From assembly GCA_963995525.1 (NCBI GenBank), contig OZ023207.1, positions 34,096,792 to 34,160,791 of the forward strand: a DNA stretch of 64,000 nt. Reading direction: 5' to 3'. The notes below the pieces were generated by a model. The model saw nothing but the letters and a program-made list of their open reading frames with translations. It did not search any database and had not been told where the DNA came from. Origin of the DNA: Escarpia spicata (taxonomy: Eukaryota > Annelida > Polychaeta > Sabellida > Siboglinidae). A program made the translations under genes and the position numbers. Of the stretch, positions 1-11,420 are shown piece by piece (within the stretch, counting starts at the first letter, position 1; the number at the start of each line of letters is the position of its first letter).

Positions 1-99
1 TGCGTACGCACGAGTGGGTGCATGCCAGTATGCATGCGTGTGTGCATGTGTGTGCGTAGCAAATAGCATTCACCTTTATTTCTCGTCAATGACACATAC

Positions 100-394
100 C
101 TGTGGCTTCCGTGAGCATCCGGCGAGTCCACGTGTTCCCGGAGCGCGGGAAACTGGCGAGTGCTGTCACATTCAGAGGAGTTTCGGCAAACTTAAACTCC
201 TGGTAGCACGTTTCTCTATGATTGACATTGATTCGACGTAAGAAGTCGGCCACACCTGTTTGTACGTATGTATTACCGGGTTTATTGGTTCTGAATTCTC
301 GGGTGCAGACTATGTAAACCACGGCTACGCAAACAAGCAACAACATCCACCGGCGCCAGTATCTCACGCATCGAACTATTCCTGAGAATTCCAT
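100..394 (-). CDS. First coding exon of a WSCD-like sulfotransferase
   Basis: Reads from an ATG at 394 down to a splice donor ACAG|GTATGTG at 100/99 (phase 1), giving about 98 residues. A basic stretch (RYWRR) is followed by a hydrophobic segment at about residues 15-30, which fits a type II signal anchor of a Golgi enzyme. Near the end, at about residues 81-95, is the motif SFPRSGNTW, the PAPS-binding 5'-phosphosulfate loop of sulfotransferases, followed by TRRMLTEATG. That context resembles the WSC-domain sulfotransferase (WSCD) family more than cytosolic SULTs. The family transfers sulfate from PAPS. The rest of the gene lies to the left of the window. The loop and donor are seen; the WSCD assignment is from motif context. 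Confidence 0.72.
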
Positions 395-1557
395 ATTTTC
401 TTAACGGCTGTATTACAATTCGAATAACCGATGCTGTTTCAAGCGACAGTTTCACAAAGTAAAACTGCGCATCGACTGTAGACGGTACCCATATAGTGGT
501 CAGTCTGGTTGTATAACAAACACGACTGCGTGGGTTCTAATGGTCTATCCGCAGTTTATATACCCCATAAATGACACAAGCAACGTCAATTATGTGGCCA
601 TAAATGGGTATGCACATTGAACGCCCCAGCGGCGTGTAGGTAATTACTACATCAATAAAATCTGACAGATCAGTCAGGGCACTATGTCCTGATCTAACCT
701 CCCATGGACAATACATGACTACAAATAGACCACACGTATTTAAGTATGCTAATGGGACGTCCCGTGGACAATACATGATTGACAGATCACTCTTGTTTAG
801 ATGTCTTCTACGGCCATGCTGGATTTCAAAATGGCCTGTATATATAGGTGAATATTTGTTTATATGGGTATTGTGACAAGAAAACTTTTCTCAGTTGAAA
901 ATCACGGGCACGGCAATAGTTTCACTCTATTTCACTCTTACTTTGGTATATGTACACCTCAAGTAAAGTTTAAAACAGTTTGAAAGGTATTATTATTCCA
1001 TACAGGAACAGTTTTAGTATTTTATACAGTTTATTATGACGCTGTAGCGTAAGTTTTATGTTTGCTACAAATATAAACGAACGTATGCGTCCATCCATAT
1101 TTAGCTTATTACATTGTCTTCAGCGGTCTGATAATCCACTGTTCGTTAATTATTTTTATACTGATATACATTTTAGAAATGCTATGTTTAAATGCTGGAC
1201 TACCCAATTGTATATTTGAACGTTCCTTTTATACTTTGTTTTATTAACGAACTATTTGTTATTCCACGATGTGTGTCTATATCTTTGTATTATTTTTATT
1301 ATATGAATACATATGACCTGTTGTCTGAAATAAACATAACTAAACATTAAATTATTGGCAATTCACAACACGAGGCCGGACATAGTATTGTGTCGTCCGT
1401 TTGAGATGAATCGCTTACCCGAATTGGAAGGTTTTCCAAAGAAATAAATCTGAAATTGTGGAAGTGTGTTTCGTTGTTATTCTGTGCAAACTACGTCATC
1501 GACTGTACTAAACGTAATGAAAAGGCTCTGTGACGTCACCGTGCAGTGACACAGTCT
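395..1557. other. Upstream region of the sulfotransferase exon, no feature seen
   Basis: AT-rich single-copy-looking DNA. It must hold the 5' UTR or promoter of the sulfotransferase if the exon ending at 394 is the first one. No TATA box, repeat or second ORF could be supported. Short ORFs here have no recognisable motif. Confidence 0.4.
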
Positions 1558-1672
1558 TCCGTCCCTTCCTCCTTCCGTCCCTTCCTCCCTACCTTCCATC
1601 CCTACTCCTCCAGTATCTCCGTCCGTCCGTCCGTCCCTCCATCCTTCCCTCTCTTCGTTTCTCCCTCCCAAA
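1558..1672. repeat. Pyrimidine-rich simple repeat (CCTT/CCGT)
   Basis: A degenerate run of CCTT, CCGT and CCAT steps, including four GTCC units in a row around 1620-1636. The plus strand is almost purely pyrimidine. It gives rise to spurious Pro/Ser-rich ORFs. Confidence 0.8.
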
Positions 1673-2623
1673 ACCACTCGATTGGAACTTGTATAAAAAA
1701 GATGGCAATACGCAGTGCTTTATTTTGTGTATCTGGGCGTCGAACAAAATCAGTTTTTTTCGGTATGTCGTATAAATGAGCAGATTTCTGCCATCATCAA
1801 TGTGTACTTAGATGGAATGTATTGAAATATATGTCAGAAAACAGCCGCGTTTCAGTTCCCGTTTAAGTATTTCAATTGTTACAATACATAATAATATACA
1901 ATAACGTGAGCAACTATTTGCACGTAGAGTAACAGTAACAAGAAAAAATGCATGTTTGGCAGCACACCCGAGGGACAAATGATTCGCATGAGTCCACTGA
2001 AGGCGACCACAGCTCCCGTTAGGATGAATGGAAAGTCGTAGCTTTGGAGCCAGTCATATACCTTCTTCTATATTCAGACACTACAGTAAAACGTACTTGT
2101 GGTTCTTAGGGTTGGCACTCAACTGAACTTTATTTGCAGAAGTCCTTATCACTACTCACATAGTTCTCAACTATAACGTGTATCACTACGCATCACTATA
2201 CACGAGTCCATCACACAGACGTGCACACAGTCTATAGAACATCCCTTCCCGGACTAATTATGACAAGTCTATTAATATTAGTCATTAATATAACTTCTTC
2301 TGTATGCCTATAGCAAAATGATCTACCCGATGAGCGTAGTAACATAGCTGTGTACTAGCAATGCATTTCAATAATACAATAACATTTAACCCTTTTACTT
2401 ATAACAAGAGTAATATAACGTAGATGGACAATAGCATTTCACGTCGCTACTTTTGCTAATCTAATGCAACGTGGCCCATAGTGGCTCGTGTATCTCTGTT
2501 ACACTACAGATCTAGTCTTTCTGGTGCCTTTTTCACACGAGAAGACCTTCTCATGTGTTTCATTCTCAACCTAAGTAAGTGGCACCAATTCTGCCTGAGT
2601 CCTATCATGAGCTGCTTGCCGTT
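1673..2623. other. Anonymous DNA, possible remnant of a retroelement end
   Basis: No coding signal. Because the gypsy-like integrase reads out towards this side, the 3' LTR of that element would be expected here, but I cannot identify LTR ends or a second LTR copy. Confidence 0.3.
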
Positions 2624-2647
2624 GGGGGGGGGGGGGGGGGGGGGGGG
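2624..2647. repeat. Poly-G run of 24 bases
   Basis: An uninterrupted run of G on the plus strand. Its length is likely variable between individuals or sequencing runs and can form G-quadruplexes. Confidence 0.9.
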
Positions 2648-2679
2648 CGTCATACGTCAACTCGTTGTCGTTCCTCTGA

Positions 2680-3385
2680 TTCAGTGATAGCAGAGAGCCC
2701 ACCAAGTAGTCATGATGATCAGTCGCTGCCGTCAGTGGTAGCTCTGTCAGAGGCATGTTAGTCGAGTTTACCCTTGAACTTTACTGATCAATGTAGCGTT
2801 TCCACAATCCCTTAGAAACAATGACTTGACATGTCAACGGACCACACGTTGCACTTATAGTTCCTGGCACCCACTTATCTTTCCCGTGGTAATCTCGAAC
2901 ACACACCATGTCTCCTTCCATGAATTATCTCAGATTTTAAGAAAAACTTTGCATTTGTTTCTCTAGCCGCGTATTTTCTCGTCGGTTATCCGGTTTCACA
3001 CTATCAAGCCGCAACTGTCTACCCATGAAACGTACCGCTGGAGTTTCTCCTGTGAAAGCATGCGGAGCATCTAGATAAGAGGAATTTATCCAATCTAACC
3101 TGGAGTCACTCCCCTGACGATGCCATCGCTTTCATAGCATGCTTTACCTTTTGAACAAATCGTTCAGCTTGCCCGTTCGAACTCGGGTGATATGGCGGGG
3201 TAGATTTGTGCAACACCCCCAACCTATCCAGGAAGTCCTTGAACTCCTGCGATTTAAACTGTGGAGCATTATCCGAGACCATAGTCTGCGGAACTCCTAC
3301 TCTACTGAACATGGTTCTCAGTGCATTCACTATTGCTTCCCTGGTTGTAATGTTGACAATGACAGCTTCTGGCCACTTCGAGAAT
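2680..3385 (-). pseudogene. Integrase core and C-terminal half, continued beyond the LINE insertion
   Basis: Resumes as FSKWPEAVIV next to the LINE 3' end and contains VSDNAPQFKS and PSSNGQAERFVQ, the second Asp and the Glu of the DDE integrase core. Further down, around 2800-2950, GDMVCVRDYHGKDKW resembles the integrase C-terminal tail. It has stop codons near 3105 and 2930. The coding link to the N-terminal half is broken by about 1.2 kb. Confidence 0.78.
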
Positions 3386-4603
3386 TGAATTGAAAAACCT
3401 TTATTGTCCATAGAATGGTTTACATAGTATGACATTTTCTTTTGGGCTCACACTGTGTTAGGACATTTACACATATAAACATTGTATACACATGAGATAT
3501 GTTTGGAAGTACAGTATATTCAGTTTCAATCTCCCCGTGCATATACACACATACACACAATTGCACATTAAACATTGACATGGTACACAACCGCAGGTTC
3601 AGGCTTAGAATTCAGTAGATGTATGGCTGAAGGAACAACAGATTTCTTGTAACAGTTTGTGTGTGCAATGGGCATTCTGAGCCGTCGCCCAGACGGTAGA
3701 GTTTCAAAAGAAGAACTGAGTGGGTGACTGGTATCATGGTGAATCTGGACAGCTTTCCTTCTTAAAACCTGCAGATAGATATCACATAGTTGCAGTTGAT
3801 TCATGCCAACAATTTTGCCCGCCCGGTTGACCACCCGAGCCAGCTTTGCTTTGTTCTTGGCAGTTAAATTTCCATACCATGACACTATGTTTAAAGAGAG
3901 CACACTTTCAATCACTGACCTGTACACCATCTGCAGAACCTCTGCCCTGACATTAAAGCTCCTTAGTTTCCGGAGCAAAAACATACGTTGTGCCTTTCTG
4001 TATACGTAGTCTACATTGTCAGAGAAAGTAAGATTGTCATCAACAACAGTACCAAGATACTTAAAAGTGGACGCTCTTGCCACCGTTTGCCCCTTGATGT
4101 CCTAGGCATATCTCCTGTGTGTTCTGTGCACTGAGCTCAAGAAAACTGTTATCAAACCATGACACAAGCATTTCAACATACTGGTAGTACTGTGAGAGTG
4201 AATACTCATCTTTAAGACATGCAGAAAGTGCTATGTCACCAGCATACTTTATAAGCTTAAGAACATTATTATTACACATTATCTTGTGTACACTGAGAAA
4301 AAGAATAAGGGACAAAACACTGCTGCTGTGAGCTAACAATGTACTGCTATTTCCATGCATTTACACAACACAGATGTTAATGCAATAGGTCTAAAATCTT
4401 TCATGAGAGTGGCTTTGTTTGTTTTAGGTACAGGTCTAATTAGTGATGACCGCCACAGACGCGGAACAAACTGAGTATCCAACAAAAGTTGGAACAGGCG
4501 TGTAAGAACACTTCCTAGCTGAGTGGCACATTCTTTTAAAACCTTTCCTTTGAGACTATCTGGTCCTGCGGGTTTACGGGGAATGAGGAGCATTTTCCCC
4601 TAC
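3386..4603 (-). mobile_element. 5'-truncated non-LTR retrotransposon (Rex1/CR1-like) nested in integrase
   Basis: Minus-strand RT fragments: the KPAGPDSL and DFRPIALTSVL blocks at about 4380-4590, a damaged palm at 4061-4360, then the C-terminal thumb region FKYLGTVVDDNLTF to LPSGRRLRMP at 3568-4083. The 3' end is AATAAAGGTTTTTCAATTC at about 3386-3410. It is the same family as the element at 32936-34008 (compare LLPSGKRYITP there). It splits the gypsy-like integrase, so it is the younger insertion. Confidence 0.8.
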
Positions 4604-5053
4604 ACAGGACCAGCATAATCAATGTATACGCGTTCTCCTGGTCGCGATGCAGGTATCCATGGATGTAACGGAGCACTGGTTGGATTCCTCTGTACCAACT
4701 GGCATGAATCACAAGTCTTAAGTACATGCTTCAATGTCTGCATCCATACATGGCCACCAGAGATATGAACGTGCGACACCCATAATTTTCACTACTCCGA
4801 TATGTCCTGGGTGTAACTCATCTAGAATTTCTGCTCGAAATTGCTTTGGAATGATCACTCTCATCCCCCACAACAGTACCGAGAGATAGTTCGTTGCGAC
4901 GACTGAAGAACGGTTATAAATTTGACCGATCAATTGGCAACCTATCAGGCCAACCATCTCATCACCTGTGAAAACAATGGGTCTTTCCGAACACCACCCT
5001 TGAGCTGTTCGTTTAGTGACAGGTAACATCCCAACACCTCGAACGAGAGCCAC
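4604..5053 (-). pseudogene. Integrase N-terminal half (H2C2 region) of the gypsy-like element
   Basis: The minus strand shows LHPGHIGVVK and SYLWWPCMD at about 4740-4830, then KTCDSCQLVQ just after 4727 in another frame; this is the HHCC zinc-binding region that precedes integrase. It continues into PGERVYIDYAGP at about 4604-4650, the start of the catalytic core with its first Asp, and stops abruptly at the LINE insertion. Confidence 0.75.
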
Positions 5054-5179
5054 ATCTTCGTCTGTAGAAGTACCTGGATCATCGTTTTATGTGGGTAACC
5101 GTGAGAGCCCGTCCGCATTGGCATTCTGCGTACTGTTCCGGTAGCGGACCTCGTAGTTGAAACCAGACAAATACATTGC

Positions 5180-6440
5180 TCAACGCTGGATGCGTTCTGC
5201 TGCTACCGCTGGTATATCCTTTGTAGGACTGATGATCGCCGCTAGTGGTTTGTTATCAGAGACAAGAGTGAACTTTCTGCCAAACAGAAGAGGATAGAAT
5301 CGCGTCACACCAAATATGATTCCTAGTCCTTCCCTCTCAATCTGTGAGTACTTCTGTTCTGCTCTCGTCAACGAGTGAGATGCAAACTGAATTGGTCGCT
5401 CCTCTCCATCAGGCAAGATGTGAGAGAGCACCGCTGGCGATGCATCACATGCAACTGTAACAGGGAGATTGCTGTCAAAATGCATCAGAAACCCTGACTC
5501 GCCTAAAGCACGTTTCACTGACAGAAACGCTTCATCCATGTCACCTGTCCACTCAAACTTCCTATCCTTTTCAAGCAACGTGGTGAGAGGATGGACTGTG
5601 GACGCAAAATCTGGCACACACTTTCGATAGTTTGCCGTGCCAATGAACGACCTCAGTGAACTCACATCAGTGGGTGCATCACATATGACGGCTGTCTTGT
5701 CCGCCGATTTGTGAATAGTGTGGGCATCAATCACGTGACCCAGGTACTCGAGAGAATCTCGGGAGAATGAACATTTCTCACGATTCAACTTCAACCTAAA
5801 TTATGTCAGTCTTTTGAACACCCTGCCCAAATGTCTCAGATGTTCTGCCTCAGTTCTTCCTGACACAAGGATATCACCTAGATATACCTTGACACAACAC
5901 TTTCTCTATCGCATTCTGCCAGATAGCTGGCGCACTTTTGATTCCATAGACTAACCTGGTCTGTTGGAATAGTCCGTTATGCGTTGATATGGTCAGGTAC
6001 TGCCAAGATTCCTCAGAAACCTCCATTTTGTTGTACACAATAGCTAAGTCAAGTTTGGAGAATTTTGCTCCAACAGCCAAATCTGCCAGAATATCGTCAA
6101 TATGGATATTCGGCGAGGACACAGTTTTCAACTGAGAGTTAATTGTCATCTTATAGTTGCCACGCAATCTAATGACACCATTCTTCTTGGACACAACCAC
6201 TACACCTGTTGCCCAGTCAATACTTGTAACTGGTGAAATCACCCGTTTTTCAAGCCTGTCAGCTAACTCTTACTCGACTTTTGGTCGCAGAGCTTAGGGG
6301 ACCCGATACGGTTTAGTATACACCGGGTCAGCTCCCTCTACTACTTCAATGTGTGCTTTGATACCTTTCAGCAACCCCAGTTTCCCATCAAACAAACCCT
6401 GATGTTTACTGACTAGCCCATCTAGCTGACATTCATGTGA
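5180..6440 (-). pseudogene. Reverse transcriptase and RNase H remnant (gypsy-like)
   Basis: Minus-strand RT blocks run from about 6330 (lead-in helix region, with stops) through KLDLA at about 6050 and YGIKSAPA near 5940. The catalytic box near 5890 reads YLGD instead of the usual YxDD form, after a frame change, so a catalytic Asp is lost. The thumb (SFIGTANYR, about 5640) and RNase H (VACDASPAVLSHI and LVSDNKPL, about 5450 and 5250) follow in another frame. Inactive. Confidence 0.82.
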
Positions 6441-6531
6441 CAGGCACACTGACCCCGACCAAAGAGCACATGTCTACTGCCCTGGACAACATACAAATTC
6501 AGATCTACATGCTGTGCATTATACTGCACAT

Positions 6532-6960
6532 TCACACTGAACATGCCCTTACATGGGGCCGATTCCCTGTGAAACTACGGAATACTTTGTTGCTAGGCTG
6601 GAGCTGGCAGTTTGAAAACGTCGACTGGTACACATCAACAGGAATCATCGATATTGCAGACCCTGTGTCAAGCTCCATGCCCATGACTAACACAACATTA
6701 TTCACAGTTGGGTGTACAATGATAGCAGATGCGTCAACAATCATGCAATCGGTTTTACAATCGTGCAGTGCATGTACATCTAGCACAGTTGAAACGTCAT
6801 TCTGACTATCGTCAGTATCGACTGTCACAGACACAGTATGCACCGGTCGTGTCGCTCAGTGTTCTTGTGTTCATCTCGCTCACGTTTGTCTTGCACTTGG
6901 CACATCTTGGCAAAGTGATTGTCCCGTCCACAAATGTGACATCGCTTACCGAAAGCTGGA
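6532..6960 (-). pseudogene. Gag zinc knuckle and retroviral-type protease remnant
   Basis: At about 6895-6940 the minus strand encodes a CCHC knuckle with spacing C-x2-C-x4-H-x4-C (CHICGRDNHFAKMC). Downstream, around 6640-6670, is ELDTGSAISMIP, the active-site motif of gypsy aspartic proteases (DTGS here). Broken copy; a stop codon precedes the knuckle in the same frame. Confidence 0.75.
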
Positions 6961-7037
6961 CATTGCTTTCAGCCCTGTCCCCGTACGACCCTTCACATCT
7001 CCGTGCTGCCCCGTCGTGGCGAAAGCGAGGTCATGCT

Positions 7038-8215
7038 TAAAAAATATGTTATGTTTTTTTGGAGATATCACTAAGTGGGTAGACGAGGGATCACCAGTAG
7101 ATATCATCTACTTAGATTTTCAGAAAGCTTTCGACAAAGTGCCACATCCAAGGTTACTGCTTAAACTGAAGGCCCATGGCATAGGAAATGGTTTAATTAA
7201 CTGGACAGAAAAATGGCTAATTGCCAGGAGACAACGGGTAGTAGTTGATGGGGAGGCTTCAAACTGGAAATCAGTTTTGAGTGGGGTACCACAGGGATCA
7301 GTACCTGGACCTATATTATTCTTATTATATATCAACGATTTGGACGATGATATAACAAGCAAGGTGTTGAAATTTGCGGATGATACAACATTGTTTAGAA
7401 GGATTAACCGTGATGGAGATAGACATCGTTTACAAGATGATCTTGACAAGTTGATAAAATGGTCTGAAAAATGGCAAACGGTGTTCAATTTTGAGAAATG
7501 TAAATGCCTCCACACAGGACATGGGAACGAAGATGTACAATATACAATAGGAGATTCTGTACTGAGTACTACTGTAAAAGAAAAGGACTTAGGGTTAACC
7601 ATTAGTGCTGATAATGGAGGTTTCAGAGCAGTGCGGTATTACCGCTTCAAAGAGAAATAAAATCCTTGGATTAATTAGGCGAGGGAAAAGAGCTAATGAT
7701 ACCGCTGTACAAAACAATAGTTAAGCCTCATTTAGAATATTGTATTCAAGCGTGGAGGCCATGTCGCAGGAAGGACATAGATATGCTAGAAAGAGTACAG
7801 AGGAGAGCAACTAAAATGATACCAATACTGAGGGATCTTAGATACGAAATACGCCTAAAATGTGGTTTAACAACACTAGAGACCAAGAGATTGAGAGGAG
7901 ATCAGATAGAAGTGTTTAAAATATTGAATGGTTATGAAAATATTGATAGTAATATTTTTTTTCAGTTAAGAAAGATAGAAGGACCAGAGGACATGAAGTT
8001 ACATTAGCAAAGGAGCAGTGTAGGTTAGATATAAGAAAGTTCTCATTCTCACAAAAGACTGTAAATAAATGGAACAGATTATCTCCTGATTGTGTTGGTG
8101 CTAGTAGCGTGAATATGTTAAAAAATAAAATTGACACATACCTTAAAAAGGCGGGATACACGTAGCTAAAAAGTATTGGATTCTCGATAAGCCAAAAGGC
8201 TTCCTTGTCCACCTG
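7038..8215 (+). mobile_element. Non-LTR retrotransposon 3' fragment (Jockey/CR1-type RT)
   Basis: The plus strand codes for YLDFQKAFDKVPH, SGVPQGSVPGP, FADDT and EKDLGLTIS between 7016 and 7660. After a frame change it continues with LYKTIVKPHLEYCIQAW and LERVQRRATKMIP at 7696-8007. These are the RT palm (with an ADD box) and thumb of a LINE. The 5' part (endonuclease) is missing. The fragment ends in a non-coding tail around 8215 without poly-A. Confidence 0.82.
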
Positions 8216-8342
8216 CCATCTAGAGTTAATTTTCTGGATGGCAATCTTGCTAAATCTTGTTAAACTGTTTTGTCGGCCTTGACCTTCGTCACCCTGTTGA
8301 CTGTAGCCGGCGGCGTATCGTGCATCTGCTGTCCGCGGAATA

Positions 8343-8625
8343 AAGCTACGATTCCATATGTACGGATACGGCAGGCGGCAAAAGCAAAACAATGAATATT
8401 ACAGTGCCCGGTGGAAATTAACATAAATAGTTCCAAAATTACACAGGCGGATGAGTTTTGTCGTGCGGATGCGGCTGCGGCAAATTGAATCACTCCGTGT
8501 AGCAATTGGAATCGTATCAGCACACGAATCTGATAGGAAATTCCCAGTAGTGACGTCACTGCAGAGGTATTCCCCATTCCGCATGCGTTTACGCACACTT
8601 TTCCGTACATATGGAATCGTAGCTT
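8343..8625. mobile_element. MITE-like element with 23-bp perfect inverted repeats
   Basis: AAGCTACGATTCCATATGTA plus CGG at 8343-8365 is repeated exactly in inverted orientation at 8603-8625. The 237 bp between have no coding capacity. No clear target-site duplication is visible, so the superfamily is unknown. Confidence 0.55.
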
Positions 8626-8840
8626 AAGGTAAGTTTTGCTTTGACTCATCAACTAAGTGAAATCAAGACTCTAGATTCGGCCGTACTACATTCCCGCCGT
8701 CCCCAGAGTCTCTACATAAAAAATGTATAAAGTCCGCCGGTAATTTTAAGAGAAACAAAGTATGGGCTAACAGTCCCATATTAAAGTTGTAATTTTGAAT
8801 TCCTTTCTCTCAACTGCGACTTCCACAAAGCAAAATAAAT

Positions 8841-9005
8841 GATTAATGTTACCACGCCCCTAGACTGCGTCGAGTTCGACCTTAATACCTTTCTATACAA
8901 TGTCTACCTTTTCAATTATACAGGCTTGATTAATGTTCCTACGCCTCTAGGCTGCGTCGTGTCCGACATACCTTTCTATACAATGTCTACGTTTCTAATT
9001 TATCC
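8841..9005. repeat. Two diverged direct copies, about 87 bp each
   Basis: GATTAATGTT...CTTTCTATACAATGTCTAC occurs at 8841 and again from 8928, with scattered substitutions. It is a simple local tandem duplication. Confidence 0.7.
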
Positions 9006-10340
9006 AGCGCATTCTCATCTAAATATATTGCCTTTGCCAACTCTTCTTAGAAATTGCTAATTATTTCTACCGAACCGAGATCCAAGTGGTTTCTACAGTA
9101 CGACTGCTTGCACGAAAGGAATTTATACCGATCAGTCAGTTCGTTTGACCTCGGAGTGAAGTAGCTGTCAAATCGCTCGAGCACTAACTTACTTTCATTG
9201 TTGGCATTTCTGCTGCTGCGCCTTTAATGTTATAATCGAACGAATTGGAAACCGCCAACAATTCTGCGCCACCGAATGTCAGTAACATTGCAGTCTTCTC
9301 TGCGTTTGGGAAGTTCGAACATTTTTGTGCGGGTGGATAATTTTGGAGGGGTTTTGATAAATTATAATAACATAAGTAGGCATAAGATAGCATAAATAAT
9401 AAGTCAGAACTTTTATTTTAAATGAAGCTGGACACGGTCATTGGTTTATTGAACTAGAAACTGGAATCCGCTGCAAACAAAGACGGGGTTGGCCGTGCGA
9501 TTTCTACACCGTTTTAATTATATATTGTGCTAATTTACTTCATACTGGTAATAATAAGGAGGCAGCATCCCCATAGACAATATAATGTGCTTCAACATGC
9601 TGACCAAAGCGACATTTTGTCTGTGAAAGTATTTGACATGGGGGTGAATCGAAAGCAGCCCCGAGTTTTGACTAGTATGTGCATGATGCATTTCGGCGGC
9701 ATCAAACATAATATGACTTTCCCGCATTATGGTATGTATTGTTGACCCAATAAAGCCACCGTGCAGTATTTGCCGTTTCTTACCTTAGTGATGTGCTGAA
9801 TGTCGGACTCCCATGTTTCTGTCGATACAGTGTGGCCTCGTATTTGTACTCCAAAAGGAGGACACGGTTGTATCGACAGACATTGGCATAGTGACCCGGG
9901 TGACCACAGAACCAATCAAACGTTATGTACGTGACGCTGGCATAGTAGCACCACGTTCTCAGAGCTGGCCGGTGAGCGACTCGCGGTTGGGGAAGCAAGC
10001 AAATAGGGTAGGGTATCCAGTATACCCGACCCAAACCACCAAAACCGCACTGACATAACCAAAATTTGAGTGATTTCAAATGTGTAGAACATTATCATTA
10101 AAATGAAACATGCACAAAACATGAATCTAGCTCAAAGCGAACTAAGGAATTTAAAAACAAAACAGCTGAGTTTGACTTCAGAAAAGAGACAATCGAAACG
10201 ATAACAATTGCTTCAACAGTGATTTCCGAGAACGATCATCTCTCCTTCTGCCATGCATTTCATCGCAGTAACAGTGAAACACATGTAAATATAATGTTTA
10301 GTAAATTGCTTAATCCACTAATGTGTTGCGTATAAACTAA
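9006..10340. other. Anonymous DNA, no gene supported
   Basis: Contains a short hairpin-capable pair (CTGTCGATACA near 9818 and TGTATCGACAG near 9869). ORFs of 60-100 residues overlap on both strands and show no motif. Confidence 0.3.
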
Positions 10341-10365
10341 GGGGGGGGGGGGCTAATATGTATAT

Positions 10366-10403
<38 letters not shown>
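10341..10403. repeat. Poly-G (12) followed by (TA)n microsatellite
   Basis: Twelve G at 10341-10352, then alternating TA from about 10358 to 10403 with one AAA interruption. Confidence 0.9.
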
Positions 10404-11250
10404 GCCAGTTCATCAACCGAGTGTATTTCCATAGATGGGTAATTCAGTCAATATAATTCGCGTCGTGATATAAAGCAACGAACTTCATAGTGTACGGTAT
10501 ACACATCGACTTAGTTTGCTTAACAACGAAGTATTCTCCCATATTAACACATATATTTCTTTGTTCATTCGTCGTTTTTGTTCGATCCGTCTATAGGCTA
10601 TTTGCGCTGTACAAGAGATATGACCTGCCCCGCCGTCGGGTAGAGGTAGACGACTCGGCATATTTCTCGTACGGACGATATGACGTACTACGTCAGGCCT
10701 CTTATCAAGCGTGCTCAGCACTCTAACATTTATTATCAGTTATTGCCGTAGCTGAGCTGTTCAAACGAGATAATTGTTTTCTTATAATATTAGCCACATG
10801 AAACACCTTCCCCTGTATGTCTTGATTTGTCGAATCTGTTCCGGGCTGTATAGTTGGCATTAGTTGCCGTACTCTCTCTGGCGACATGGTTGAATGCGGT
10901 ATTACCGGCAATTGGTCTATCGCGCAATGTATTCTTTTGTCGGAGAATCCGTGGAAATTAATCAAGTTCTGTCTCAGGCGCCTTTACCAGGTCTTCGTAC
11001 ATAATAATCAACAGCGGTCCACGCAGTCTGAACCATTTCGTGTAGAACTTATACTTTATACAATCATTGTCATACTGTTAGTGTGGAACACATACACACG
11101 CGCGCGCATACGCGCACGCACACACGCGCAAACGTACACACAGGCACGAACACACTTACGCACAAATGCACATAAACACTCTCACACAAAGAAACTAATA
11201 CGGTAATACAAATATAAAAATCACAAGAAGTTGGATTATGAAATATCGTC
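10404..11250. other. Anonymous DNA with a degenerate CA/CG-rich stretch at its end
   Basis: No supported gene. From about 11090 to 11185 the sequence turns into an imperfect CACA/CGCG purine-pyrimidine alternation, leading towards the (GT)n run that starts near 11251. Confidence 0.35.

Positions 11251-11420
<170 letters not shown>

Larger units (their letters stand above)
2650..7037 (-). mobile_element. Degenerate Ty3/gypsy-like retrotransposon, interrupted
   Basis: Read on the minus strand from about 6960 to 2650, the order is zinc knuckle, aspartic protease, reverse transcriptase, RNase H, H2C2 zinc-binding region and integrase, which is the Ty3/gypsy order (integrase after RNase H). It carries several stop codons and frameshifts and is therefore inactive. 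A LINE (3386-4603) has jumped into the integrase. The gag side is cut off at about 7037 by a plus-strand LINE. No LTRs were recognised. Confidence 0.85.

Noticed and set aside
9530..10122. Overlapping ORFs of 60-100 codons on both strands
   Set aside because: No motif, no splice-site pattern and overlap on both strands at similar length; chance ORFs.
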